A stretch of DNA of 64,000 bases from JAISGQ01 sp045604965. Lineage in GTDB: Bacteria; Bacillota; Clostridia; Oscillospirales; Acutalibacteraceae. This document shows, one piece after another, positions 27,443 to 34,690 of this stretch (the stretch's first letter is position 1; each line of letters starts with the position of its first letter). The position numbers were made by a program, and so were the translations under genes. The notes under the pieces are model-generated. The model made no database searches. It was not told the DNA's origin and saw only the letters and a program-made list of their open reading frames with translations. The stretch covers positions 124,001 through 188,000 of the forward strand of contig JAZUPB010000023.1 of assembly GCA_045604965.1 (NCBI GenBank). Direction: 5' to 3'.

Positions 27443-27606
27443 AGTTTGAATCAAAACTTTTTCAAAGTTTTGCGGAATCCAAGGGCAGAGCCCTTTGGTG
27501 GGAGTTTTGGGGCAACGCCCCCAACTTCAAGGGGATTTCGTCCTCCGCAGAGGACGACCCAAGGCTTTGCCTTGGGAATTTTCCTGTTTTTGAAAGGAAG
27601 TTTCAT
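27443..27606 (+). repeat. Array of five short hairpins between hisG and hisD
   Basis: Consecutive stem-loops fill the gap: CAAAACTTT/AAAGTTTTG (27452-27472); CCAAGGGC with GCCCTTTGG (27479-27498, one bulge); GGGGC-AAC-GCCCC near 27509-27520; CGTCCTC/GAGGACG (27539-27556); and CCCAAGGC/GCCTTGGG (27558-27576). Each loop is 3-4 bases. The style (AAGGGCAGAGCCCTT and similar) resembles dispersed intergenic repeats of Ruminococcus-like genomes, as I recall them. No long T tract follows, so full termination is unlikely. Only one copy is in this window. Confidence 0.7.
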
Positions 27607-28881
27607 ATGATAAAAACATATAAATTTTCGGAGGTATCTCCTTCTGATATTTTTGACCGTGAGGTCGAAGAGATCGACGTTTCTGCTGTCGTAGCAGAAA
27701 TAATTGCAAAGGTACGCAAAGAGGGCGACGATGCACTCCGTTTCTATACTGAGAAATTCGACAGAACAAAGATCAATGAGCTGGAAGTTACTGATGAGGA
27801 GCTCGATGCAGCATTCAAAGCCACCGACCCTAAGCTTATTGAGATAATGGAGAAGGCAAAGGAAAATATTACAGAGTACCACCTCAACCAGAAGCAGGAG
27901 GGCTTTGAATATAAACGTGCAAACGGCGCAATCCTCGGACAGAAAGTCACAGCAATTGAAAAAGCAGGTGTGTATGTGCCCGGCGGTACAGCTGCATATC
28001 CTTCTTCTGTCCTTATGAATATAATTCCTGCAAAAATCGCAGGCGTAGATGAGATAATAATGGTCTCACCGCCCACCTGCAACGGCAATATAAATCCCGT
28101 AATCCTTACTGCTGCAAAGATAGCAGGAGCTGACAGAATATTCAAGACAGGCGGAGCACAGGCTGTAGCGGCTCTTGCCTACGGAACTGAAAGCATACCA
28201 AAAGTAGATAAAATAGTCGGTCCGGGCAATGCTTTTGTAGCAGAAGCAAAGCGTCAGGTTTTCGGCAGAGTGGCAATCGATATGATTGCAGGTCCCAGTG
28301 AGATACTTGTTATTGCAGACGGAACAAACGAAGCGAGAATAATTGCCGCAGATATGCTCAGTCAGGCAGAGCACGACAAGCGTGCATCTGCAGTGCTCGT
28401 TACCGACAGCGAAAAGCTTGCAGAAGAGGTCTCTGCCGAGCTTGAGCGTCAGATAGCACTTCTTCCCAGAGAAGAGATCGCCCGTGTTTCCATTGACAAT
28501 AACGGTATGATAATCGTGGCGGACGATCTTATGCAGGCGGTTGAAATATCCAATGAGCTTGCACCGGAACACCTTGAGGTGTGTATCGACGACCCATTCA
28601 AGCTCCTGCCGTATATCCGCAATGCCGGTTCAATATTCCTCGGAAAGAACTGCCCTGAAGCACTGGGCGACTATATGTCAGGCACGAACCACGTTCTGCC
28701 CACCAGCGGCACGGCAAAATTTTCAAGTCCCCTGTCTGTTGACGATTTTGTAAAGAAATCCTGTTATTCTTATTATACCGAGCAGGCATTGCTCGAAAAC
28801 TGCGATAATGTTGCATATTTTGCCGAAAGTGAGGGGCTTTCCGCTCACGCACGAAGTGCAGTTGCCAGAAAGAAGGACTAA
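27607..28881 (+). CDS. hisD: Histidinol dehydrogenase
   Basis: HisD oxidises histidinol twice, to histidine, using zinc and NAD+. The 424-residue product has YVPGGTAAYPSSVLM (about residues 125-139), then KTGGAQAVAALAYGT, IDMIAGPSEILV, and zinc-site segments around QAEHD and SGTNHVLPT. The ATG at 27607 follows GAAAGGAAG, which lies just past the hairpin array. hisC follows after 3 bases. Confidence 0.97.
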   Translation: MIKTYKFSEVSPSDIFDREVEEIDVSAVVAEIIAKVRKEGDDALRFYTEKFDRTKINELEVTDEELDAAFKATDPKLIEIMEKAKENITEYHLNQKQEGFEYKRANGAILGQKVTAIEKAGVYVPGGTAAYPSSVLMNIIPAKIAGVDEIIMVSPPTCNGNINPVILTAAKIAGADRIFKTGGAQAVAALAYGTESIPKVDKIVGPGNAFVAEAKRQVFGRVAIDMIAGPSEILVIADGTNEARIIAADMLSQAEHDKRASAVLVTDSEKLAEEVSAELERQIALLPREEIARVSIDNNGMIIVADDLMQAVEISNELAPEHLEVCIDDPFKLLPYIRNAGSIFLGKNCPEALGDYMSGTNHVLPTSGTAKFSSPLSVDDFVKKSCYSYYTEQALLENCDNVAYFAESEGLSAHARSAVARKKD

Positions 28882-28884
28882 TAA

Positions 28885-29949
28885 ATGAGCAGATTTTTAA
28901 ATGACAGAATGTCAAAAATGACTCCCTATGTATCAGGGGAGCAGCCTCAGGACAAAAAATATATAAAGCTTAACACCAATGAAAGTCCTTATCCTCCCGC
29001 ACCTGCTGTTTTTGAAGCAGTAAACGCAGAGGAGATCGGGATGCTGAATCTTTATCCCGATATTCTCGCAAGAAAGCTTCGTGAAAAGATTGCAAAGCTC
29101 AACGGAGTTGAGATGGAAAACGTTATTCTCAGCAACGGCTCAGACGAAGCGCTGATGTTTGCGTTTATGGCATTCTGTGATGAAGAAAAACAGGTTACAT
29201 TTCCTGACATAACCTATTCGTTTTACGATGTATGGGCCAATATGTTCGGTGTTCCCTATGAGACAAAGCCACTAAACGATGACTTTACAATAAATATCGA
29301 TGACTATGTAAACTGCGGAAAGAATATTTTCATCGCAAACCCCAACGCGCCTACCGGCATTGCATTGAGTGTGGAGGAGATAGAAAAGATCGTCGCATCA
29401 AATCCCGACCGTGTGGTGGTTGTTGACGAAGCATACGTTGATTTCAGCGGTATAACCTGTGTTCCGCTTATCAAAAAGTACGATAACGTGCTTGTAATTC
29501 AGACATTCTCAAAATCCCGTTCTATGGCAGGTGCACGACTTGGCTTTGCCATCGGAAGCAAAACACTTATAGAGGATATGGACATAGTAAGAAATTCAAC
29601 CAATCCTTATAATGTAGACCGTCTGATTATGGCTGCAGGAGCGGCGGCAATAGACAGCGATGAATACTACCGCGAAAACTGCAGAAAGATAATCGATACC
29701 CGTACCTATGCAACCGAAAGACTTGAGGAAATGGGCTTTACCGTTACAAAGTCTGCAACCAATTTCGTGTTTGCAAAAACAGATAAAATCGGCGGTTTTG
29801 AGCTTTATAAGGAGCTTAAAAACAGAGGTGTTCTGGTGCGCAACTTTGCAAAGCCCAGAATTGCCGACTACAACCGCATTACTATAGGTACCTATGAAGA
29901 AACAAAGAAAATGCTTGACACCATACAGGATATATTGGAGGGAAAATAA
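28885..29949 (+). CDS. hisC: Histidinol-phosphate aminotransferase
   Basis: A PLP fold-type I aminotransferase that makes histidinol phosphate from imidazole-acetol phosphate and glutamate. 354 residues: KLNTNESPYPP at the N-terminus, SNGSDEAL, ANPNAPTG, VVVDEAYVDF, and the PLP lysine in QTFSKSRSMAGARLGF (about residue 209). The ribosome-binding site is weak (AAGAAGGAC), consistent with coupling to hisD. Confidence 0.95.
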   Translation: MSRFLNDRMSKMTPYVSGEQPQDKKYIKLNTNESPYPPAPAVFEAVNAEEIGMLNLYPDILARKLREKIAKLNGVEMENVILSNGSDEALMFAFMAFCDEEKQVTFPDITYSFYDVWANMFGVPYETKPLNDDFTINIDDYVNCGKNIFIANPNAPTGIALSVEEIEKIVASNPDRVVVVDEAYVDFSGITCVPLIKKYDNVLVIQTFSKSRSMAGARLGFAIGSKTLIEDMDIVRNSTNPYNVDRLIMAAGAAAIDSDEYYRENCRKIIDTRTYATERLEEMGFTVTKSATNFVFAKTDKIGGFELYKELKNRGVLVRNFAKPRIADYNRITIGTYEETKKMLDTIQDILEGK

Positions 29950-30537
29950 ATGAGAACGAGCAAAATAGTACGCAAAACTGCGGAAACCAATATAACTCTC
30001 GACTTAAATCTCGACGGCGGTGGAATAGGCGAAATAAATACAGGAGTCGGATTCCTTGACCATATGCTTATGCTCTTCACCCGTCACGGTAATTTCAATA
30101 TGGTCATAAAGGGCAAGGGCGACACTTATATTGATGATCATCACACCGTTGAGGATGTGGGAATCTGCCTCGGCACCGCCTTTGCGGAAGCCCTTGGCGA
30201 TATGCGCGGTGTCACACGCTATGGCGATATTACACTTCCTATGGACGATGCGCTCATTCTCTGTGCCGTTGACCTTTCGGGCAGAGCATATCTCAACTGC
30301 GACCTTCAGATTCCCACAGAGAAGGTAGGCACATTTGATACAGAGCTTGTTGAGGAATTTCTTCTTGCATTTGTCCGCAAGGCAGGAATAACTGTGCATA
30401 TTAAGCAGCTTGCAGGAACAAATTCCCATCATATAATCGAGGGTGCATTCAAAGCACTTGCCAGAGCTTTGGCAAAGGCAGTTCGCATTGACAAAGCACA
30501 CAGCGATGAAATTCCGTCTACCAAGGGAGTGCTTTGA
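29950..30537 (+). CDS. hisB: Imidazoleglycerol-phosphate dehydratase
   Basis: HisB dehydrates imidazoleglycerol phosphate at a manganese site. 195 residues, the monofunctional form without the histidinol-phosphatase domain of E. coli. Metal motifs are FLDHML (about residue 36), DDHHTVEDVGI (about 61-71), and late TNSHHIIEGAFKAL. Directly follows hisC. Its TGA overlaps the hisH ATG (TGATG). Confidence 0.96.
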   Translation: MRTSKIVRKTAETNITLDLNLDGGGIGEINTGVGFLDHMLMLFTRHGNFNMVIKGKGDTYIDDHHTVEDVGICLGTAFAEALGDMRGVTRYGDITLPMDDALILCAVDLSGRAYLNCDLQIPTEKVGTFDTELVEEFLLAFVRKAGITVHIKQLAGTNSHHIIEGAFKALARALAKAVRIDKAHSDEIPSTKGVL

Positions 30538-31145
30538 TGGTTGCGATTATAAATTACGGAGTGGGGAATCTTTTTTCCCTTAAAAGCTCCTTTGCTTATA
30601 TTGGCGAAGAGGCAGTGGTTACTGCAGACGAAAAGGTTCTCAGAGAAGCTGACAGACTCATTCTCCCCGGCGTTGGTGCTTTTGCTGATGCAGCTGCAAA
30701 GCTCCGCAGCACAGGACTTGACGTAATCGTCAAGGAACTCGCCGCAGAAGGAAAGCCTCTGCTGGGTATTTGCCTCGGTATGCAGATGCTCTTTGACAAG
30801 AGTATGGAATACGGCGAACATGAGGGTCTGGGACTGGTTTCAGGTATCGTAGAGCCGATAAAGCCCATAATCCCTGCCGATTATAAAGTTCCTCATATCG
30901 GTTGGAACGGACTTAAGTTCCACAATGAAAGCCCTATATTCAAATATCTCAGCGAGGGTGATTGCGTATATTTTGTACATTCCTTCGCAGCAGCGCACTG
31001 TGAGAAAAACACCACCGCAACAACAGAGTACGGCGCACAGCTGACAGCAGCAGTGCAGAACGGCAACGTTTTCGGAACACAGTTCCATCCGGAAAAAAGC
31101 GGAAAAACGGGACTTGCAATACTCAAGGCATATTGTGAAGTGTAG
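30537..31145 (+). CDS. hisH: Imidazole glycerol phosphate synthase glutaminase subunit
   Basis: HisH hydrolyses glutamine and feeds ammonia to HisF. 202 residues. It keeps the full triad: Cys in LLGICLGMQ (about residue 79), His and Glu in GTQFHPEKSG (about residues 181-187). This contrasts with CarA in the same window, whose equivalent residues are changed. ATG 30537 was chosen over a TTG one codon earlier; AAGGGA stands at 30522-30527. Confidence 0.96.
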   Translation: MVAIINYGVGNLFSLKSSFAYIGEEAVVTADEKVLREADRLILPGVGAFADAAAKLRSTGLDVIVKELAAEGKPLLGICLGMQMLFDKSMEYGEHEGLGLVSGIVEPIKPIIPADYKVPHIGWNGLKFHNESPIFKYLSEGDCVYFVHSFAAAHCEKNTTATTEYGAQLTAAVQNGNVFGTQFHPEKSGKTGLAILKAYCEV

Positions 31146-31207
31146 TGCAATGTGCTGAAAATATATGAAAAATAAATATGAAATACTAAGAAAATGTGGT
31201 TGATATT

Positions 31208-31924
31208 ATGAAAATCTATCCTGCCATAGACCTTATAAAAGGCAAAGCCGTCCGACTTGTTCGCGGAGACTACGAGCAAATGACTGTATACAGCGAAGAT
31301 CCTTTGTCTGTTGCAAAAAGCTTTCGCGATGCAGGTGCGGAATATCTGCACGTAGTAGACCTGGAAGGTGCCAAGACAGGTGAAACTCCGAATATTGGTC
31401 TTATTTCCAGTATCATAAAGGAAATAGGACTTAAAACCGAAGTGGGCGGAGGCATCAGATCTGCAGAGACTGTGAAAAAGTATATCGATGCAGGTGTTAT
31501 GCGTGTGATCCTCGGCACAGCAGCTCTTACCCAGGCAGGCTTTGTAAATGAGATGGTAAAGCTTTACGGAGACAAAATAGCTGTCGGTGTAGACGTTCGC
31601 GATGGTTTTGTTGCCATACGCGGCTGGCAGGAGGTTACCGACAAGGAGTGTATGACCTTCTGCAAGGAAATGCAGAAGGCAGGAGTCAGAACCATAATCT
31701 GTACAGATATATCCAAGGACGGACTTCTGGGCGGTGCCAACTTTGAGCTTTACGAGAATATGTCGAAGGAGCTGGGACTTGACATTATCGCATCAGGCGG
31801 TGTTTCGACCATTGAGGATATAAAGAAGCTCAAGGCTCTGGATATACATGGAGCGATTCTTGGAAAGGCACTTTACACCGGAATGCTTTCCCTTGAGGAT
31901 GCAATCAGGGAGGTGCGCTCGTGA
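31208..31924 (+). CDS. hisA: ProFAR isomerase
   Basis: HisA is a (beta-alpha)8 Amadori isomerase converting ProFAR to PRFAR. 238 residues: MKIYPAIDLIKGKAVRLV with the catalytic Asp in the first strand, VGGGIRSAE, TDISKDGLLGG with the second Asp, and ASGGVST for phosphate. ATG 31208 is preferred over one four codons earlier, though both have weak ribosome-binding sites. A 62-base gap separates it from hisH, the widest of the later operon. GTGA overlap with hisF. Confidence 0.95.
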   Translation: MKIYPAIDLIKGKAVRLVRGDYEQMTVYSEDPLSVAKSFRDAGAEYLHVVDLEGAKTGETPNIGLISSIIKEIGLKTEVGGGIRSAETVKKYIDAGVMRVILGTAALTQAGFVNEMVKLYGDKIAVGVDVRDGFVAIRGWQEVTDKECMTFCKEMQKAGVRTIICTDISKDGLLGGANFELYENMSKELGLDIIASGGVSTIEDIKKLKALDIHGAILGKALYTGMLSLEDAIREVRS

Positions 31925-32679
31925 TAACAAAGCGAATAATCCCCTGCCTCGATGTAAAAAACGGCAGAGTGGTAAAGGGCGTAAATTTTCAGGGGCTGAG
32001 CGATGTATCATCTCCTGTTGAGCTGGGAAGCTACTACAGCGAAAACGGTGCAGATGAGCTGGTATTCTACGATATTACAGCTTCTGCCGAAGGCAGAAAG
32101 CTGTTTACCGAAGCGCTGACAGAGGTAGCAAGCAAAATCTTTATCCCTCTCACCGTCGGCGGAGGAATAAACACTCTGGAGGATTTCGACAGAGTGCTCA
32201 AATGCGGCGCAGACAAGGTCAGCGTTAATTCAGGTGCTATACGTAATCCGAATCTGGTTTATGAGGCTGCACAGCGTTACGGAGACCAGTGTGTGGTGCT
32301 TTCCGCCGATATTAAACGAGTGGAAAATGAATTCCGCGTTTTTGCTCAGGGCGGCAGAGTGGATACGGGAATGGAAGCTATATCTTGGATAAAGAGATGC
32401 GTGGATATGGGTGCAGGTGAGATAGTTGTAAACAGCATCGACACCGACGGAGTGAAAAAGGGCTTTGACCTTGAGATGCTTGCGGCTGTGTGTGATGCAG
32501 TGGATGTTCCTGTTATCGCATCAGGCGGCGCAGGCTGCATCGATGATTTCACCACTCTTTTCAAAACTCTTCCAAAGGTAGATGCAGGTCTGGCAGCATC
32601 AATTTTCCATTTTGGGGAAGTTAAAATTTCCGATCTGAAAAAAGAACTCAGTGCACAGGGCATAAATATGAGACTGTAA
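31921..32679 (+). CDS. hisF: Imidazole glycerol phosphate synthase cyclase subunit
   Basis: HisF uses HisH-derived ammonia to close the imidazole ring and release AICAR. 252 residues: RIIPCLDVKNGRVVKGVNF (catalytic Asp), VGGGINTLEDF, NSIDTDGVKKGFDLE with the second Asp, and ASGGAGCIDDF. Starts at GTG inside the last codons of hisA. Confidence 0.97.
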   Translation: MITKRIIPCLDVKNGRVVKGVNFQGLSDVSSPVELGSYYSENGADELVFYDITASAEGRKLFTEALTEVASKIFIPLTVGGGINTLEDFDRVLKCGADKVSVNSGAIRNPNLVYEAAQRYGDQCVVLSADIKRVENEFRVFAQGGRVDTGMEAISWIKRCVDMGAGEIVVNSIDTDGVKKGFDLEMLAAVCDAVDVPVIASGGAGCIDDFTTLFKTLPKVDAGLAASIFHFGEVKISDLKKELSAQGINMRL

Positions 32680-32694
32680 GGAAGGCAGAATAAT

Positions 32695-33342
32695 ATGATA
32701 GATATCAGCACACTTAAATTTGACGAAAAGGGACTTATCCCTGCAGTTGTTGTTGATGCATACAGCCGCAAGGTTCTGACTGTTGCATATATGAACGAGG
32801 AAAGCCTCAAAATCAGTATGGAGGAAAAGCGCACCTGCTTCTGGTCACGTTCACGTCAGGAACTCTGGCGCAAGGGCGAAACCAGCGGCAATACACAGGA
32901 AATAATTTCGATTACCGCAGACTGTGACCGTGATGCGCTGACTGTAGTTGTAAGAAAAAAAGGACCTGCCTGCCATACAGGTGCAGACTCCTGCTTCAAC
33001 GATGTTATTTTCGAAAATGATGACATCAATGATTTTACTATGGATGCGCTTATGGAGCTTATCGAAGGCAGAAAGACCGATAAGAAGGAAGGTTCATACA
33101 CCACCTACCTTTTCGAAAAGGGCATAGATAAGATACTCAAAAAGGTTGGCGAAGAATCCACAGAGGTCATTGTTGCAGGCAAGGGCAACGACAAAAAAGA
33201 GACCATATATGAGATCGCAGATCTTGCATATCACGTACTCGTGCTGATGGTGGAAATGGGCATCTCTCTTGACGATGTACGCGCAGAGCTTGCTTCTCGC
33301 CACGTTATCGACAAAAAGGTCAAGCAGGAAAAAATGGTGTAA
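32695..33342 (+). CDS. hisIE: Phosphoribosyl-AMP cyclohydrolase / phosphoribosyl-ATP pyrophosphatase fusion
   Basis: A fusion covering steps 2 and 3. The HisI half (about residues 1-110) has TVAYMNEESL, SRSRQELWRKGETSGN, and the zinc Cys in DCDRDAL and C-H-T-G-x-x-S-C-F. The HisE half (about 120-215) has KKVGEESTEVIVA, the all-alpha pyrophosphatase metal motif, then EIADLAYHVLVLM. Last gene of the operon. No histidinol-phosphatase gene follows. Confidence 0.95.
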   Translation: MIDISTLKFDEKGLIPAVVVDAYSRKVLTVAYMNEESLKISMEEKRTCFWSRSRQELWRKGETSGNTQEIISITADCDRDALTVVVRKKGPACHTGADSCFNDVIFENDDINDFTMDALMELIEGRKTDKKEGSYTTYLFEKGIDKILKKVGEESTEVIVAGKGNDKKETIYEIADLAYHVLVLMVEMGISLDDVRAELASRHVIDKKVKQEKMV

Positions 33343-33396
33343 AAATACTTCTGAAAATTATGTCACAAAAACCGCAAAATGAAGGTTATATATAAT

Positions 33397-33552
33397 ATAG
33401 GGTTAATAGAATCTTTTAACCCTATGAATCTATAGTCTGCTGTTCGGCGTTAGCGGAATTATAGATATATATGGTTTCATTGTAGTTTGTGGTTTTAATA
33501 CATTGAACGCCGACTGGAAAAGGGGAGAACTCTCGCAGTTCTCCCCTTTTTC
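33397..33552 (+). ncRNA. Candidate structured RNA with pseudoknot and terminator, downstream of hisIE
   Basis: Three elements in 156 bases. (1) A perfect 10-bp hairpin ATAGGGTTAA (33397-33406) / TTAACCCTAT (33416-33425). (2) A two-part hairpin: 33428-33434 with 33460-33466 (7 bp) and 33436-33441 with 33452-33457 (6 bp). Its 10-base loop contains TCGGCGTT (33444-33451), which is perfectly complementary to AACGCCGA (33506-33513), giving an 8-bp pseudoknot across an A/T-rich linker. (3) A strong terminator at 33518-33550. No open frame of note crosses it. I cannot match it to a named RNA class. It may be a free RNA, the processed 3' end of the his mRNA, or a riboswitch for the lipoprotein gene behind it. 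Confidence 0.55.
33518..33552 (+). terminator. Strong terminator closing the his operon / RNA candidate
   Basis: A 14-bp perfect stem (33518-33531 with 33537-33550; core GGGGAGAACT/AGTTCTCCCC), loop CTCGC, then a TTTTT tract. Confidence 0.95.
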
Positions 33553-33559
33553 TCCCAAT

Positions 33560-33588
33560 TTGAGAAATATGTGCCAACTATTTATATA
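33560..33588 (+). promoter_or_regulatory. Promoter of the 33629 lipoprotein gene
   Basis: TTGAGA (33560-33565), a 17-base spacer and TATATA (33583-33588), just after the terminator. Confidence 0.6.
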
Positions 33589-33628
33589 AGCAAAGGGTTT
33601 TAGTAATATACGAAAGGAGCGAATGGAT

Positions 33629-34309
33629 ATGAAAAAAATAATGGTATTACTTATATGTATACTGACGTTATCAGGCTGCGCAAGGACAGGAGAGAAAGCG
33701 AATCAGCCGTATTTTACAGCAAAAGTTGCGGCGGTTTATGAAACGAGTCTGTTGATTGAGGTGACAGAGCCGGGCAGCAGCGGAATATCTGCAGGTTCCC
33801 CTGCATACATTGGCAGAGACGCATCAACAGAATCCCTTTCGGCAGGAGATATAATAGAAATCAAGTTTAACGGAAATGTAATGGAAAGCTACCCTCTTCA
33901 GCTTGGCGAGATTTACTCCGTTGAGAAAATACGAAGCGCAGTTATTCCCGACTGGGGCATAGAGCTGGACACAGAAAATGTTACAGCCTCGGGACTTACT
34001 GTAGTCTGTTCTCATTCGGGAGAAACTTCGGCATCGGATCTTGGAACAAGCCCCTATTATGTTATAGAGCAGCATAAAAATGGAAGTTGGATAAGAGTAA
34101 ACTATAAAGAGCTCAGTGAATGGGAAGTTGGATGGGACGATGTGCTGTATACAATCCCGTCAAACGGTACAGCCAGATGGGATACAGACTGGAAATGGCT
34201 CTACGGAGAGCTTTCTCCCGGAGAATACAGGATCGGTAAAGAGATTCTGAAATTTGCCGATTCGGGGGAATTTGAAAGAGCAGTATTCTATGCGGAGTTT
34301 GAGATATAA
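33629..34309 (+). CDS. Lipoprotein with a C-terminal Ig-like domain
   Basis: 226 residues. A type II signal peptide ends in the lipobox LSGC (Cys about residue 17), so the protein is membrane-anchored outside the cell. The first half (about 30-110) looks like an OB-type beta barrel with a D-I-I-E-I-K-F-N strand. The C-terminal ~110 residues (ENVTASGLTVVCSHSG, then YYVIEQHKNGSWIRV, then ELSPGEYRIGKEI) resemble the bacterial Ig-like domain PF20251 (Big_14). That match is from memory. ATG 33629 fits AAGGAG at 33614-33619 better than ATG 33623. Ligand unknown. Confidence 0.7.
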   Translation: MKKIMVLLICILTLSGCARTGEKANQPYFTAKVAAVYETSLLIEVTEPGSSGISAGSPAYIGRDASTESLSAGDIIEIKFNGNVMESYPLQLGEIYSVEKIRSAVIPDWGIELDTENVTASGLTVVCSHSGETSASDLGTSPYYVIEQHKNGSWIRVNYKELSEWEVGWDDVLYTIPSNGTARWDTDWKWLYGELSPGEYRIGKEILKFADSGEFERAVFYAEFEI

Positions 34310-34310
34310 C

Positions 34311-34345
34311 AAGAAGAGGTCAGCGCTAAGCTGACCTCTTCTTGT
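34311..34345. terminator. Bidirectional terminator
   Basis: A 14-bp perfect stem (34311-34324 with 34330-34343; core AAGAGGTCAGC/GCTGACCTCTT) between converging genes, with T-rich flanks on both strands. Confidence 0.9.
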
Positions 34346-34357
34346 TATTTGAATAAA

Positions 34358-34666
34358 TTAGTCCTTCTTGCCAAAAAGATCTCCGATCTTATCCTTGATG
34401 CCGTCAACGATATCGCTATCTTCGAGCTTATCCTTGATGTTCTCGAGGAGGTTGCCATCTTCCTTCTTGTCGTCGTCTTTGTCGTCCTTGTCTCCGCCGA
34501 TCTTATCCTTTACAGCCTCGACAATAGCAGAGAGGGAAAAATCGTCCATATCTCCGAAGAGAGAAGCGATAGCAGCCTTGGGGTCTGCCTTGAACTTCTT
34601 GAGAAGGTCGGGAGATTCCTTGATTTTAGCAACTGCTTTTTCGATGAATTCTTTGATGTTATCCAT
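34358..34666 (-). CDS. Small acidic helical protein downstream of pheT
   Basis: 102 residues, very rich in Asp, Lys and Glu, with no membrane segment or Cys. The first ~60 residues (FIEKAVAKIKESPDLLKKFK, then DDFSLSAIVEAVKDKI) are predicted helical and loosely recall Nif11-type domains. A charged Gly-Asp-Lys linker follows, then a near repeat: N-I-K-D-K-L-E-D, then G-I-K-D-K-I-G-D-L-F-G-K. It lies 24 bases after pheT with its own ribosome-binding site (AAGAAAGGGA), so it is probably co-transcribed with pheS-pheT. Function unknown. Confidence 0.65.
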   Translation of the reverse strand: MDNIKEFIEKAVAKIKESPDLLKKFKADPKAAIASLFGDMDDFSLSAIVEAVKDKIGGDKDDKDDDKKEDGNLLENIKDKLEDSDIVDGIKDKIGDLFGKKD

Positions 34667-34690
34667 AATAATATCCCTTTCTTAAATTAT

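Noticed and set aside
33391..33396. TATAAT just before the RNA candidate as its own -10 box
   Set aside because: There is no acceptable -35 at 16-18 bases, and a start 7 bases on would cut the first hairpin. The RNA more likely arises from the his transcript or an unseen promoter.
34358..34666. Small protein as a RiPP precursor peptide
   Set aside because: The resemblance to Nif11 leaders is weak, there is no Cys/Ser/Thr-rich core after a Gly-Gly, and no modification or export gene is near.
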